From Conexibacter stalactiti (GTDB lineage: Bacteria; Actinomycetota; Thermoleophilia; Solirubrobacterales; Solirubrobacteraceae), in the NCBI RefSeq assembly GCF_035967765.1, contig NZ_JAYWIT010000013.1: 64,000 nt of DNA. One strand, written 5' to 3'. The number at the start of each line of letters is the position of its first letter. Within the stretch, counting starts at the first letter, position 1. The notes below the pieces were generated by a model. That model did not search any database, was not told where the DNA came from, and saw only the letters and a program-made list of their open reading frames with translations. A program made the position numbers and the translations under genes. Positions 40,031-49,813 of this stretch are shown here, one piece after another.

Positions 40031-41034
40031 GTTGGAGCGGTGGCGTCCACCGGTCTCGGTGCGTCGCCTTGCTTGCGATGCTCCTTGCCCGCCCTGATCA
40101 CCTCTTTGAAGCTGCGGAATCTGAAGATCAGCGCGAGCGCGCCGAACGCCATCGCCGCCGCCCCGGCCGCCAGCGCGATCTGCTGGCCGACCGAGAAGGC
40201 AGCCACCTCCGCCCCGCTCGCCGCACCAGCGAAGACCGTCAGCAGCAGTGCCTGCTGGACCCCGGCGCCGCCGGGCGTGAACGGCATCAGCATCGCGACG
40301 ACCTGGACGCCGAGGACGAGCAGCGCGTTTCTGATCCCGCCGCCGATGTGGAAGGCGTCGAGCAGGAACCAGTACGTGAAGAAGCGCGCGATCCACGCCC
40401 CGATCTGCCAGGTGACCATCTCGCGGAAGTAGCGGCGGCGGTCGGTCAATATCGTGAAGCCCTGCCGCACCCGCGCCCAGAAGGCCTTGACTCTCGCCGA
40501 CAGCAGCGCGAAGGCGACCAGCACGCCGATCGCCAGCGCCGTCAGGAAGAAGAGGGCGAAACGCGGGTGGGCGGCGAAGAAGGCGAGGTCGAACGCCGGC
40601 AGCTTGGAGAAGTCCGGCGGCTTCGGGAAGACGCCCTGCGTGAACGCGAACAGCAGGATCACGATGTTGACCGCGTAGTCGAAGACCAGACCCGTCCAGA
40701 GCGCGGCGATGATCGCCGGATAGGACGAATTGGGGATCGATATGCGCGTCAAGAAGTACTGAACGATCGTGCCGCCACCGAGCGGGAAGACCTGGTTGAT
40801 GCCGACGCCGGAGACGTAGGCGCCCCAGATGTCGCGCCAGCGCACGCGCTCGGAGGGATAGGCCGCCTGGACGGCGTTGAAGAGCGCGCGCGAGCGCAGC
40901 GTCAGATAGCCGAAGTAGAAGATCAGCGCCAGCAGCAGCGCAAACCAGTTGAGCCCGGCGAGGTTCGAGAGGAACTCACCGACCGAGTCGAAGAAGCGAC
41001 TGATGTCGCTGCCGAGCGAGGCGGTGACGGTCAT
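40027..41034 (-). CDS. LPG-synthase-TM/flippase-like integral membrane protein
   Basis: 335 residues with about eight membrane helices. The pattern VSGVGINQVFPLGGGTIVQYFL, LPAFDL, and MLMPFTPGGAGVQQALLLTVF follows the lysylphosphatidylglycerol synthase transmembrane / UPF0104 family, whose members move or modify lipids or lipid-linked sugars. No cytosolic synthase domain is attached. It is alone on its transcript between the monooxygenase operon and gltD, with hairpins upstream (41056-41190). Confidence 0.82.
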   Translation of the reverse strand: MTVTASLGSDISRFFDSVGEFLSNLAGLNWFALLLALIFYFGYLTLRSRALFNAVQAAYPSERVRWRDIWGAYVSGVGINQVFPLGGGTIVQYFLTRISIPNSSYPAIIAALWTGLVFDYAVNIVILLFAFTQGVFPKPPDFSKLPAFDLAFFAAHPRFALFFLTALAIGVLVAFALLSARVKAFWARVRQGFTILTDRRRYFREMVTWQIGAWIARFFTYWFLLDAFHIGGGIRNALLVLGVQVVAMLMPFTPGGAGVQQALLLTVFAGAASGAEVAAFSVGQQIALAAGAAAMAFGALALIFRFRSFKEVIRAGKEHRKQGDAPRPVDATAPT

Positions 41035-41055
41035 TCTGGCTCATGGTATGCGGAA

Positions 41056-41077
41056 GGGCCCGAGCACATCCGGGCCC
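41056..41077. promoter_or_regulatory. hairpin in the leader of the flippase-like gene
   Basis: GGGCCCG (41056-41062) and CGGGCCC (41071-41077) form a perfect 7-bp stem with an 8-nt loop, about 22 bp before the ATG at 41034. A second, imperfect stem follows at 41082-41116. Either could be a terminator remnant or an mRNA structure limiting translation. Confidence 0.4.
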
Positions 41078-41162
41078 CCCGCTGCCGGAAATCGTGGGGG
41101 AGACGATTCCGGCGCAGCAGGAGCGCAAGCGTCCTGCACGCGGCAGCTTACATTGACACGGT

Positions 41163-41190
41163 GTCAGACCGGGTTGCGCCCCGGTCTGAC
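41163..41190 (-). terminator. terminator of gltB-gltD
   Basis: A perfect 11-bp stem GTCAGACCGGG / CCCGGTCTGAC with 6-nt loop begins 6 nt after the gltD stop at 41196. No long U-tract follows. Confidence 0.75.
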
Positions 41191-41195
41191 GCTTG

Positions 41196-42767
41196 TCAGA
41201 TCGGTCCGCCGGGCCCGCTGAAGAAGTCGTCGCCCATGCGCACGTTGCCGGCGACGTCGGCCTCGTGGCGCAGGGTGTGGTCGATCTCGCCGTCCCACGC
41301 GCCGATCGCGAGCTTCTCACGGTCGGCGTCCATCGGCGAGCCGCCGAGATCGCGGTTGACGATGCGCGCGCACTTGCGCCCCTCCGCGATCGCGGTCACG
41401 ACGAGCGACTGGCCGATGCGCGCGTCGCCGCAGGCGTAGACGCCGTCGACGTTGGTGCGGTAGGTCTTCATCGTCTTGACGTTGCCGCGCGGGTCCTTGT
41501 CGACGCCGAGCTGGTCGACGAGGCCCTCGTGCTCGGGATGCGTGAAGCCGATCGCGATCAGCACGAGGTCGGCCGGCAGCGTGTACTCGCTGCCCTCGAC
41601 GACCTTCAGGTCGCGCGAGGAGGAGCCGACGACCTTGCGCGCGTGCACGTGGGTGACCTTGCCGTCCTCGCCGGAGAAGGCGTAGACCTCCGTGCCCCAG
41701 CGGCGCTCGCCGCCCTCCTCCAGCGCGTACGTCGTCTCCGTGCGCTTCGGCGGCAGCGGCCACGGCGTGCGCTCGTCGCGCCCGCCCGGCTGCAGCTCCT
41801 GGTAGACGTCGAGGATCCGCGCGCTCGTCGCGCCCTCGCGGTTGGCGTTGGAGATGCAGTCCATGCCGGTGTCGCCGCCGCCGATCACGACGACGTTCTT
41901 GCCGGCGGCGATGATCTCCTCGCCGGGCTCCGGGTCGCGCGACGGGCGGCCCTCGTGTCTGGCGACCCAGCGGTTGCGCTGGTAGAGGTAGTCCATCGCC
42001 GGGTGGATGCCGGACAGCTCGCGGCCGGGCGAGGTGACGTCGCGCGGGACGCGCGAGCCGATCGCGACGACGACCGCGTCGTGGCGGTCGCGCAGCTCGT
42101 CGGCGGTGACGTCGCTGCCGACGTCGACGCCGTACTCGAATCTGACGCCCTCGGCCTTGAGGATCGCGACGCGGCGGTCGATCACCGACTTCGGCAGCTT
42201 CGCGTCCGGCACGCCGAAGCGCATCAGGCCGCCCGGGCCTTCGTCGCGCTCGTAGACCGTCACGAAGTGGCCCGACTTGTTCAGCTCGGCGGCGACCGCC
42301 AGGCCGGCGGGACCGGAGCCGACGACGCCGACCGTCTTGCCGGTGCGGCGGTCGGGCGGCTCGGGGACGATCCAGCCCTCCTCGTACGCGCGCTCGACGA
42401 TCGACAGCTCGATCTGCTCGATCGTGACCGGGTCCGAGTTGACCGCCAGCACGCAGGCCGACTCGCACGGCGCCGGGCAGATCCGGCCCGTGAACTCGGG
42501 GAAGTTGTTGGTCGCGTGCAGCTGGACGATCGCGTCCTGCCAGCGGTCGCGGAAGACGAGGTCGTTCCAGTCGGGGATCAGATTCCCGAGCGGGCAGCCC
42601 TCGTGACAGAACGGGATGCCGCAGTCCATGCAGCGGGCGCCCTGTCTCTTCAGCTCCGACTCCGGCTGCAGCCGGAAGTACTGGTCGTAGTCGCCGACGC
42701 GCTGCGTCGGGTCGCGCTTGTCGAAGCCGACGCGCTCGATTCTCAGGAAACCGCCAAGCTCACCCAT
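41196..42767 (-). CDS. gltD: glutamate synthase (NADPH) small subunit
   Basis: 523 residues. N-terminal cysteine clusters (RCMDCGIPFCHEGCPLGN and CPAPCESACVL) hold two 4Fe-4S centres; GSGPAGLAVAAEL binds FAD, GGGDTGMDCIS binds NADPH, and the C-terminal ACGDARIGQSLVVTAIAEGRKCA closes the FAD site. It passes electrons from NADPH to the large subunit, which makes glutamate from glutamine and 2-oxoglutarate. It lies 14 nt after gltB and ends at a clear hairpin. Confidence 0.95.
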   Translation of the reverse strand: MGELGGFLRIERVGFDKRDPTQRVGDYDQYFRLQPESELKRQGARCMDCGIPFCHEGCPLGNLIPDWNDLVFRDRWQDAIVQLHATNNFPEFTGRICPAPCESACVLAVNSDPVTIEQIELSIVERAYEEGWIVPEPPDRRTGKTVGVVGSGPAGLAVAAELNKSGHFVTVYERDEGPGGLMRFGVPDAKLPKSVIDRRVAILKAEGVRFEYGVDVGSDVTADELRDRHDAVVVAIGSRVPRDVTSPGRELSGIHPAMDYLYQRNRWVARHEGRPSRDPEPGEEIIAAGKNVVVIGGGDTGMDCISNANREGATSARILDVYQELQPGGRDERTPWPLPPKRTETTYALEEGGERRWGTEVYAFSGEDGKVTHVHARKVVGSSSRDLKVVEGSEYTLPADLVLIAIGFTHPEHEGLVDQLGVDKDPRGNVKTMKTYRTNVDGVYACGDARIGQSLVVTAIAEGRKCARIVNRDLGGSPMDADREKLAIGAWDGEIDHTLRHEADVAGNVRMGDDFFSGPGGPI

Positions 42768-42781
42768 GTGTCAGGTCCTTC

Positions 42782-45700
42782 TCAGGCTTCGGCCGGTGCG
42801 GCGGCCTGCGCCACGCCGGTCTCGGTCTGCTCGCGCGCGGCCCGCTCGGCGATGGCGCGCTTGTAGTCGCGCGGCATCACCTTCACGAACCGCTGGGCGG
42901 CCTCGTCCCAGTCGTCGAGGATGCGCTGCGCGACCTGCGAACCGGTGCGCGCGGCGTGCTCGGCGACAAGATCCTTCAGCTCGGCCTCGTCGTGCTCCTC
43001 GAGCGGCTCCAGCTCCACCAGCTCCGGGTTGCAGAGGCCCGCGAAGCGGTGGTGCTCGTCGTAGACGTAGGCGATGCCACCGCTCATGCCGGCGGCGAAG
43101 TTGCGCCCGGTCGGGCCGAGCACGACGACGCGGCCGCCGGTCATGTACTCGCAGCCGTGGTCGCCGACGCCCTCGACGACCGTCGCGGCGCCCGAGTTGC
43201 GGACGGCGAAGCGCTCGCCCGCGAGACCGCGGAAGAAGGCGCGGCCGCGGGTGGCGCCGTAGAGCACGGTGTTGCCGACGATCGGCGATCTCTCGACGTC
43301 GAAGGCGGCGTCGGCGGGCGGGCGCACGGTCAGCACGCCGCCGGCGAGGCCCTTGCCGGTGTAGTCGTTCGTCTCGCCCGTGAGCGTGAAGCTGACGCCG
43401 GGCATCAGCCAGGCGCCGAAGCTCTGGCCGGCCGAGCCCTCCAGGCCGACCTCGATCGTGCCCTCGGGCAGGCCGTCGGGGCCGAAGCGCCTGGCGACGC
43501 GGCTGGAGAGGATGCCGCCGACGGTGCGGTTGACGTTGCGGACCGTCGCCTCCAGCACGACTCTCTGGCCGCTGGCGAGCGCCGGCTCGGCCTCTCTGAC
43601 GAGCCGCCAGTCGAGCGCGTCGTCGAGCACCGGCTCCTGGTCGGTCGTGCGACGCAGCGGCGTGCCCTCGGGCAGCTCCGGCATCGCGAAGACGGCGCTG
43701 AGGTCGACCCCGCGCGCCTTCCAGTGGTCGATCGCGCCGTCCATCTCGAGCAGGTCGGTGCGGCCGATCATCTCGTCGAAGCTGCGCACGCCGATCGACG
43801 CCATCAGCTCGCGCGTCTCCTCGGCGACGAAGAAGAGGTACTTGACGACGTGCTCGGGCGTGCCCTCGAAGCGCTTGCGCAGCTCCGGGTTCTGCGTCGC
43901 GATGCCGACCGGACAGGTGTTCAGGTGGCAGACGCGCATCATGATGCAGCCCATCGCGATCAGCGGCGCGGTCGAGAAGCCGACCTCGTCGGCGCCCAGC
44001 AGCGCGGCGATCACGACGTCGCGACCGGTCTTCATCTGGCCGTCGGCCTGGACGGTCACGCGCGAGCGCAGGTCGTTGAGCAGCAGCGTCTGCTGCGTCT
44101 CGGCGAGCCCGATCTCCCACGGCGTGCCGGCGAACTGGATCGATGAGGCCGGCGAGGCGCCGGTGCCGCCGTCGTGGCCGGAGACGACGATGTGGTCCGC
44201 GTTCGCCTTCGCGACGCCCGCGGCGACCGTGCCGACGCCGACCTCGGAGACGAGCTTGACCGAGACGGTCGCCTCCGGGTTGGAGCAGCGCAGGTCGTAG
44301 ATCAGCTGCTTCAGATCCTCGATCGAGTAGATGTCGTGGTGCGGCGGCGGCGAGATCAGGGCGACGCCGGGCGTCGAGTGGCGCAGGCCGGCGATGTAGT
44401 CGTCGACCTTGTGGCCGGGCAGCTGGCCGCCCTCGCCGGGCTTGGCGCCCTGCGCCATCTTGATCTGCAGCTGATCGGCGTTGACGAGGTAGTGCGGCGT
44501 CACGCCGAAGCGGCCGGAGGCGATCTGCTTGATCGCCGAGCGGCGGCTGTCGCCGTTGGCCTCCGAGCCGAAGCGGACCGGGTCCTCCCCGCCCTCGCCG
44601 GTGTTCGATCTGCCGCCGATGCGGTTCATCGCGATCGCGAGCGCCTCGTGCGACTCTCTCGAGATCGCGCCGAGCGACATCGCGCCGGTCGAGAAGCGCT
44701 TGACGATCTCGTCGGCCGACTCGACCTCGTCGAGCGGGATCGGCTCGGAGAGCGTGCGCAGCTTCATCAGGCCGCGCAGCGACGCCTTGCGGGCCGCCTC
44801 GTCGTTGACCGCGCGAGCGAAGTCCTCGTAGGTCTGGCCGGCCTTGCCGTCCTCGGATCTGACCGCGTGCTGCAGCAGCGCGATCGTGTCCGGGTTCCAG
44901 ATGTGGCGCTCGCCGTTGCGGCGCCACTGCAGCACGCCGCCGACGGGCAGCGTCTCGCGGCCGGTGCGCGGGTACGCGCGGAAGTGACGCTCCAGCGCCT
45001 CTCTCGCGAGCACGTCCATGCCGATGCCGCCGATCCGCGACGAGGTGCCGGTGAAGTACTTGTCGACCAGCTCGGGCTCGAGCCCGACGGCCTCGAAGAT
45101 CTGGGCGCCGCAGTACGACTGGATCGTCGAGATGCCCATCTTCGAGAAGGTCTTCAGCAGGCCCTTGCCGATCGCTCTCACGATCCGCTGCTCGGCCGTC
45201 TCGCGGTCGAGGTCGACCGGCAGGCGGCCGTGGTCGGCCAGCTCGTCGAGCGACTCGAACATCAGGTACGGGTTGATCGCCGCCGCGCCGTAGCCGATCA
45301 GCGTCGCCATGTGGTGGATCTCGCGCGGCTCGCCGGTCTCGATCACGAGGCCGCAGCGCAGGCGGGTGCCCTCGCGCACGAGGTGGTGGTGGACCGCGGC
45401 GACCGCCAGCAGCGACGGGATCGCGACGCGCTCGGCGCCGAGGTTGCGGTCCGACAGGATCACGATGTTCGCGCCTCGCTCGATCCACGCGGAGGCCTCG
45501 TCGCAGATCGCTCTGAGACGGCGCTCCATGCCCTCCGGGCCCTGCTCGACCGGCCAGGTGAGGTCGATCGTGGCAGCGTGGAATATGTCGTGCGAGACCT
45601 GCCGCAGCTTCTCCAGCTCGTGGTTGCGCAGGATCGGCTGGCGCATGAACAGCTGGTGGGCGTGCTGCGGGCTCTCGTCGAGCAGGTTGACCTCGGCGCC

Positions 45701-47311
45701 GACCGACGTCGCCAGCGACATCACGACCGACTCGCGGATCGGGTCGATCGGCGGGTTGGTGACCTGCGCGAACAGCTGCTTGAAGTAGGCGAACAGCGGC
45801 GGCTGGCGATCGGACAGCACGGCGAGCGCCGCGTCGTTGCCCATCGAGGCCGTCGGCTCCTCGCCGCCGACCGCCATCGGGGCGATCGTCAGGCGCAGGT
45901 CCTCCTGCGAGTAGCCGAACGCGAGCTGCTTGGAGCGCAGCGGCTCCACGCGCGGCGCGCGCGGGGCGCGCTCGGGCAGGTCGTCGAGGTGGACGACGCG
46001 CTCGGCGTACCACTCGCCGTAGGGACGCTGGCCGGCGACTCTCGCCTTGACCTCCTCGTCCTCGACGATGCGGCCCTGCTCGAGGTCGACGAGGAAGATC
46101 TTGCCCGGCTGCAGGCGGCCCTTGCGGACGATCTCGTTCGGCTTCGCCTTGATCACGCCGGTCTCGGAGGCGAGCACGACGTATCCGTCGGTCGTCTGCA
46201 CCCAGCGGCCGGGGCGCAGGCCGTTGCGGTCGAGCGTCGCGCCGACCTGCGTGCCGTCGGTGAAGCAGATCGCGGCGGGGCCGTCCCACGGCTCCATCAC
46301 GCACGAGTGGTAGTCGTAGAAGCCGCGCACGGCCGGCGACAGGTCCGCGTTGTCGCGGTATGCCTCCGGCACCATCATCATCACGGCGTGCGTGATCGGC
46401 CGGCCGTCGAGCACGAGCAGCTCGAGCACGTTGTCGAACGTCGCCGAGTCCGAGCCGCCGTCGCGCACCACCGGCATGACCTTCTCGAGGTCATCGCCGA
46501 AGTGCTCGGACAGCAGCTGCGACTCGCGCGCCCGCATCCAGTTGATGTTGCCGCGCAGCGTGTTGATCTCGCCGTTGTGGGCGAGCATCCGGTACGGGTG
46601 CGCGAGCTCCCAGCTGGGGAAGGTGTTGGTCGAGAAGCGCGAGTGGACGAGCGCGAGGCGCGAGACCATCCGCTCGTCCTTGAGGTCGGGGTAGTAGCCC
46701 GACATCTGCGGCGCCGTCAGCATGCCCTTGTAGACGATCGTGCGCGAGGAGAAGCTCGGGATCGCCAGCTCCGGGCCGGCGCCCTTCTCGATCAGGCGGC
46801 GGATGACGTAGAGCTTGCGCTCGAAGGCGAGCTGGTCGGGCAGCTCCTCGCTGGCGCCGACGAAGACCTGGCGGATGCGCGGAGCGGACGCGCCGGCGGT
46901 GACGCCGACGAACGCCTCGTCGACCGGCACGTCGCGCCAGCCGAGGACTCTCTGGCCCTCGTCGGCGACGGTGCGGTCGACCAGCTCCACGATGCGGTCG
47001 TGCGCCTCCTGCTCCTGCGGCAGGAAGAGGACGCCGACGGCGAACCTGCCGCGATCCGGCAGCGGGAACGGCACGACGGCCCGGAAGAACTCCTCGGGCA
47101 GCTGCAGCAGGATGCCGGCGCCGTCGCCGGTCGTCGGGTCAGCGCCGGCGGCACCGCGGTGCTCGAGGTTCTCGAGCGCGTAGAGCGCACGACCGACGAC
47201 GCCGTGGTCGGCGTCCCCCGTGATCTTTGCCACGAACGCGACGCCGCAGGCGTCGTGCTCATGTTCGGGGTGGTAGAGGCCAGCGGCCTTTGGCGGCTTG
47301 ATCGTGGGCAT
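42782..47311 (-). CDS. gltB: glutamate synthase large subunit
   Basis: 1509 residues, the usual length. The N-terminal class-II amidotransferase starts near HDACGVAFVAK, whose Cys becomes the nucleophile after propeptide removal. The FMN-binding synthase core shows PPPHHDIYSIEDLKQLI, GHDGGTGASPASSI, and the 3Fe-4S cluster CHLNTCPVGIATQ. The C-terminal GXGXG-type beta helix (YGATRGRAFFRG, GEGVGDHGCEYMTGG, GMSGGIAYVYD) is present. I start at the ATG at 47311 (MPTIKPPKAAGLYHPEHEHDAC); the upstream frame is not conserved sequence. It makes glutamate together with GltD. Confidence 0.95.
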   Translation of the reverse strand: MPTIKPPKAAGLYHPEHEHDACGVAFVAKITGDADHGVVGRALYALENLEHRGAAGADPTTGDGAGILLQLPEEFFRAVVPFPLPDRGRFAVGVLFLPQEQEAHDRIVELVDRTVADEGQRVLGWRDVPVDEAFVGVTAGASAPRIRQVFVGASEELPDQLAFERKLYVIRRLIEKGAGPELAIPSFSSRTIVYKGMLTAPQMSGYYPDLKDERMVSRLALVHSRFSTNTFPSWELAHPYRMLAHNGEINTLRGNINWMRARESQLLSEHFGDDLEKVMPVVRDGGSDSATFDNVLELLVLDGRPITHAVMMMVPEAYRDNADLSPAVRGFYDYHSCVMEPWDGPAAICFTDGTQVGATLDRNGLRPGRWVQTTDGYVVLASETGVIKAKPNEIVRKGRLQPGKIFLVDLEQGRIVEDEEVKARVAGQRPYGEWYAERVVHLDDLPERAPRAPRVEPLRSKQLAFGYSQEDLRLTIAPMAVGGEEPTASMGNDAALAVLSDRQPPLFAYFKQLFAQVTNPPIDPIRESVVMSLATSVGAEVNLLDESPQHAHQLFMRQPILRNHELEKLRQVSHDIFHAATIDLTWPVEQGPEGMERRLRAICDEASAWIERGANIVILSDRNLGAERVAIPSLLAVAAVHHHLVREGTRLRCGLVIETGEPREIHHMATLIGYGAAAINPYLMFESLDELADHGRLPVDLDRETAEQRIVRAIGKGLLKTFSKMGISTIQSYCGAQIFEAVGLEPELVDKYFTGTSSRIGGIGMDVLAREALERHFRAYPRTGRETLPVGGVLQWRRNGERHIWNPDTIALLQHAVRSEDGKAGQTYEDFARAVNDEAARKASLRGLMKLRTLSEPIPLDEVESADEIVKRFSTGAMSLGAISRESHEALAIAMNRIGGRSNTGEGGEDPVRFGSEANGDSRRSAIKQIASGRFGVTPHYLVNADQLQIKMAQGAKPGEGGQLPGHKVDDYIAGLRHSTPGVALISPPPHHDIYSIEDLKQLIYDLRCSNPEATVSVKLVSEVGVGTVAAGVAKANADHIVVSGHDGGTGASPASSIQFAGTPWEIGLAETQQTLLLNDLRSRVTVQADGQMKTGRDVVIAALLGADEVGFSTAPLIAMGCIMMRVCHLNTCPVGIATQNPELRKRFEGTPEHVVKYLFFVAEETRELMASIGVRSFDEMIGRTDLLEMDGAIDHWKARGVDLSAVFAMPELPEGTPLRRTTDQEPVLDDALDWRLVREAEPALASGQRVVLEATVRNVNRTVGGILSSRVARRFGPDGLPEGTIEVGLEGSAGQSFGAWLMPGVSFTLTGETNDYTGKGLAGGVLTVRPPADAAFDVERSPIVGNTVLYGATRGRAFFRGLAGERFAVRNSGAATVVEGVGDHGCEYMTGGRVVVLGPTGRNFAAGMSGGIAYVYDEHHRFAGLCNPELVELEPLEEHDEAELKDLVAEHAARTGSQVAQRILDDWDEAAQRFVKVMPRDYKRAIAERAAREQTETGVAQAAAPAEA

Positions 47312-47418
47312 GAATCCTGTGTCCCGGCGGGCGTCGCGAACACTGAGAGGAGGCCACAGGGTACCAGCGGGCCGACCCCCGGCAGCGCTCCACCAGCAGG
47401 AATTTCGTGATATGAGCG

Positions 47419-48783
47419 TCAGCTCGGTGCGACCGCCGGAGCCCCGCTCGGGGTCGCGTCCGCGCTGCACGCCGCCTCATATGTTGACGCAACTTGGGCC
47501 GCGGCGGCGTCGCGGCCGTAGCGGGCGACCACGTCGGCACGGGCGAATTCCCCGCGCCGTCGGCGTTCCCGGGGGTTGTCGACGACCTCCACGAGCGCCT
47601 CCACGAGCGCCTTTTCGTCGTCCGGCGGGAGCAGCCAGCCGCTCTCTCCGGGCTTGACGATCTCCCCCGGGCCCATCGCGTCGACGGCGACGGCGGGCAG
47701 CCCGCAGGCCATCCCCTCGACCAGCACCGAGCCGAACTGCTCGCGCACGGACGGCAGCACGATCGCGTCGCCGGCGGCCAGGAACCGCGGCAGCCTGTCG
47801 TGGTCCTGCCAGCCGGCGAGGAAGACGTCGCGCGCGCTGGAGGCGGCGATCGCCTCCAGCGGGTGCTCCCCCTCCCACTCGCCCGGGTGACCGCCGACGA
47901 GCACGAGCGGCGTGCGCCGCGCGAAGCGGCGCTGAGCCTTGGCGAAGGCGCGGATCAGCAGGCCGACGCGCTTGACCTCGGTGAAGCGGCCGACGTACAG
48001 CAGCACGGGCCCGCCGTCGTCGAAGGCGGCCAGATCGGCCTCGGTGTAGGCGACCGAGCCCTCGGGCGCGCCGGGACGCCAGCCGCGCGGCTCCTCCACC
48101 AGGTGACGGCGCCAGTGCGCGCGGCGGTCGACGTCGGCGTGGGCGAAGCGCGCGGCGTCGACGCCGTTGGGGATCGCGACGCAGCGCTCGGCGACCTCCT
48201 CCCCCAGCAGGCGCTCGACACGCGGCAGCTGGCGCTCGGTCAGCACGATCGTGCGCTCGCAGCCGGCGGCCCACCGCCGCATCCGCTCAGCCCAGCGCTC
48301 CGCGTGACGCCAGCTCGGCGGGGCGCCGTCGGCGATCCGCTCGAGCATCAGCAGCTCGGTTCCGTGCAGGTGACCGATGACGGGGACCTCCGGCGCGACG
48401 CGCGCCGCCGCCTCGTGCAGCGGCGTCAGATGGTGGAGGTGGAGCAGGTCGGCGTCGGCGGCGCCGGCGCGCGCCAGCGCGGCGCTCCAGCGGGCGACCT
48501 GGCGCTCGTAGGCGGCCTCGTCGAGGGCGGCGAAGACGCGGTCGGGGGCGTCGGGGCGGTCCTCGTAGGAGGCTTGATGGACGCCCAGTTCGACCGCGTG
48601 GACGTCAAGCGGCGCATAGAACGGCCCGGCGTCGCCGAGGCCTGGCTGGGAGCCGGAGACGACCGTCACGTCCCATCCGTGCGCCGGGAGCGCGCCGGCG
48701 AGGCCGCGGATGACATGCGCCGAGCCGCCGCGAGGGAAGAAGGCGACGCCCATCAGGGCGCGAGGTCGTGACGTTCGTCGCAT
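47419..48783 (-). CDS. GT4-family glycosyltransferase
   Basis: 454 residues. N-terminal FFPRGGSAHVIRGLAGAL, HLHGTELL and AIPNGVDAARF, then the C-terminal Rossmann domain with LLYVGRFTEVKRVGLLIRAF and the donor-binding REQFGSVLVEGMACGLPAVAVDAMGPGEIV (the E-x7-E motif). It should transfer a sugar from a nucleotide sugar, as in glycolipid, trehalose or wall polymer synthesis; the acceptor is unknown. It stands 107 nt upstream of gltB on the same strand. Confidence 0.88.
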   Translation of the reverse strand: MRRTSRPRALMGVAFFPRGGSAHVIRGLAGALPAHGWDVTVVSGSQPGLGDAGPFYAPLDVHAVELGVHQASYEDRPDAPDRVFAALDEAAYERQVARWSAALARAGAADADLLHLHHLTPLHEAAARVAPEVPVIGHLHGTELLMLERIADGAPPSWRHAERWAERMRRWAAGCERTIVLTERQLPRVERLLGEEVAERCVAIPNGVDAARFAHADVDRRAHWRRHLVEEPRGWRPGAPEGSVAYTEADLAAFDDGGPVLLYVGRFTEVKRVGLLIRAFAKAQRRFARRTPLVLVGGHPGEWEGEHPLEAIAASSARDVFLAGWQDHDRLPRFLAAGDAIVLPSVREQFGSVLVEGMACGLPAVAVDAMGPGEIVKPGESGWLLPPDDEKALVEALVEVVDNPRERRRRGEFARADVVARYGRDAAAAQVASTYEAACSADATPSGAPAVAPS

Positions 48784-48876
48784 ACACCATCGACGCTAGC
48801 AGCGGGAATCGCGCCTCGCGGGAGGGCTGACAGGCCGATAGGGCGCGGGCGCGCGGGGCTGGGCGGGACGCGGGCG

Positions 48877-48952
48877 CGCGTGAGGCGGGCGCTGGCGCGT
48901 GAGGCGGGCGCTGGCGCGCGAGGGCGGCGCTGGCGGGCGAGGGCGGCGCTGG
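48877..48952. repeat. four tandem 19-bp repeats
   Basis: Unit CGCGTGAGGCGGGCGCTGG twice (48877-48895, 48896-48914) and CGCGCGAGGGCGGCGCTGG-type twice (48915-48933, 48934-48952). They lie in the 200-bp gap between the glycosyltransferase and glycosidase genes. A 19-bp period keeps no reading frame. Possible variable-number repeat or protein-binding array. Confidence 0.85.
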
Positions 48953-48955
48953 CGC

Positions 48956-48995
48956 GACTCAGCGCGGCGCGCCCGGCGCCGACTCAGCGCGGCGC
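48956..48995. repeat. 15-bp direct repeat covering the 3' end of the glycosidase gene
   Basis: GACTCAGCGCGGCGC occurs at 48956-48970 and again at 48981-48995. The second copy contains the stop codon and last codons of the phosphodiester glycosidase gene, so the first looks like a small duplication of the gene end. Confidence 0.75.
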
Positions 48996-49760
48996 GAAGG
49001 CGATCGCGGTCGAGACCGCGCGACCGCCGGGGATCACGACGTCGAACTCGCCGCGCGGCACGTTGCGCAGCAGGCCGCCGCAGACGAGCGACGTCGAGCC
49101 GCCGCCGTCGAGGTTCATCGCCTGCTCGGCGCCGAGGTCGAGCAGCGTCGCGGCCAGCTCGTCGAGCGTCAGGCCGGTTTCGTCATGAGCGCGGCCGTCG
49201 ACGGCGACCGCCAGCAGGTGCTCGCCGGCGATCGCGATCGCGGCGCGCGGGTAGCGGCCGTCGCTGATGTCGGAGTCGAACTGCGACTGGCCGGCCGAGA
49301 ACCCCTCCGGATCACTGCCGGCGTGGACGACCTGCTCGCCGTCGCGCACCAGCAGCGGGCCGGCCTGCAGCAGATCGCCGCGCGGCGTCGTGCAGAAGCT
49401 GTCGCGCGGCGCGATCGAGACGACGCCGCGATCGACGTGCAGGCAGGCACGGACCTTGTGCCACGGCGCCGTGAAGGCCGTGCTCTCGCGGGCGATCCCG
49501 TGTGTGCGCACCTCGCCCAGCGGGCGGCCGTGGGGGCGCACGAAGAAGCCGCCGACGAGCGCCTCCTCGACGCCGGTGCGCGCGCACCACGACGCCAGCG
49601 GCTCGGGACGCGTCAGCCGCGCGACCCGCACCCGCGTGCTGGCCAGTTCGTGCGTGGCGACGTGGACCGTGGTCTGCGCGCCGTCGGCGAGCGTGACGCG
49701 GAGCGAGCGCAGATGCTGCGGCGGTGCCGGATCGGCACGGGGTGCGATGAGCGGGCTCAT
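48984..49760 (-). CDS. phosphodiester glycosidase (NAGPA/DUF2233) family protein
   Basis: 258 residues. GGFFVRPHGRPLGE, LQAGPLLVRDG, IAGEHLLAVAVDGR, and the signature MNLDGGGSTSLVCGG match the phosphodiester glycosidase domain, which removes N-acetylglucosamine linked through phosphodiester bonds (as in mammalian uncovering enzyme) and includes bacterial wall-related homologues. No signal peptide is evident, which is unusual for the family. Cys63 and several others could form disulfides only if exported. Confidence 0.82.
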   Translation of the reverse strand: MSPLIAPRADPAPPQHLRSLRVTLADGAQTTVHVATHELASTRVRVARLTRPEPLASWCARTGVEEALVGGFFVRPHGRPLGEVRTHGIARESTAFTAPWHKVRACLHVDRGVVSIAPRDSFCTTPRGDLLQAGPLLVRDGEQVVHAGSDPEGFSAGQSQFDSDISDGRYPRAAIAIAGEHLLAVAVDGRAHDETGLTLDELAATLLDLGAEQAMNLDGGGSTSLVCGGLLRNVPRGEFDVVIPGGRAVSTAIAFAPR

Positions 49761-49813
49761 GGGCGAAGGATCGGTCGCCGTCCCTGCGACCGGGGTTGAG
49801 AAAGCGTAAACAC

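Noticed and set aside
44174..47410. 1078-codon open frame on the plus strand opposite gltB
   Set aside because: It is antisense to a fully recognisable glutamate synthase and shows no domain.
48877..48952. CRISPR array
   Set aside because: The 19-bp units are contiguous with no spacers and no cas genes are present.
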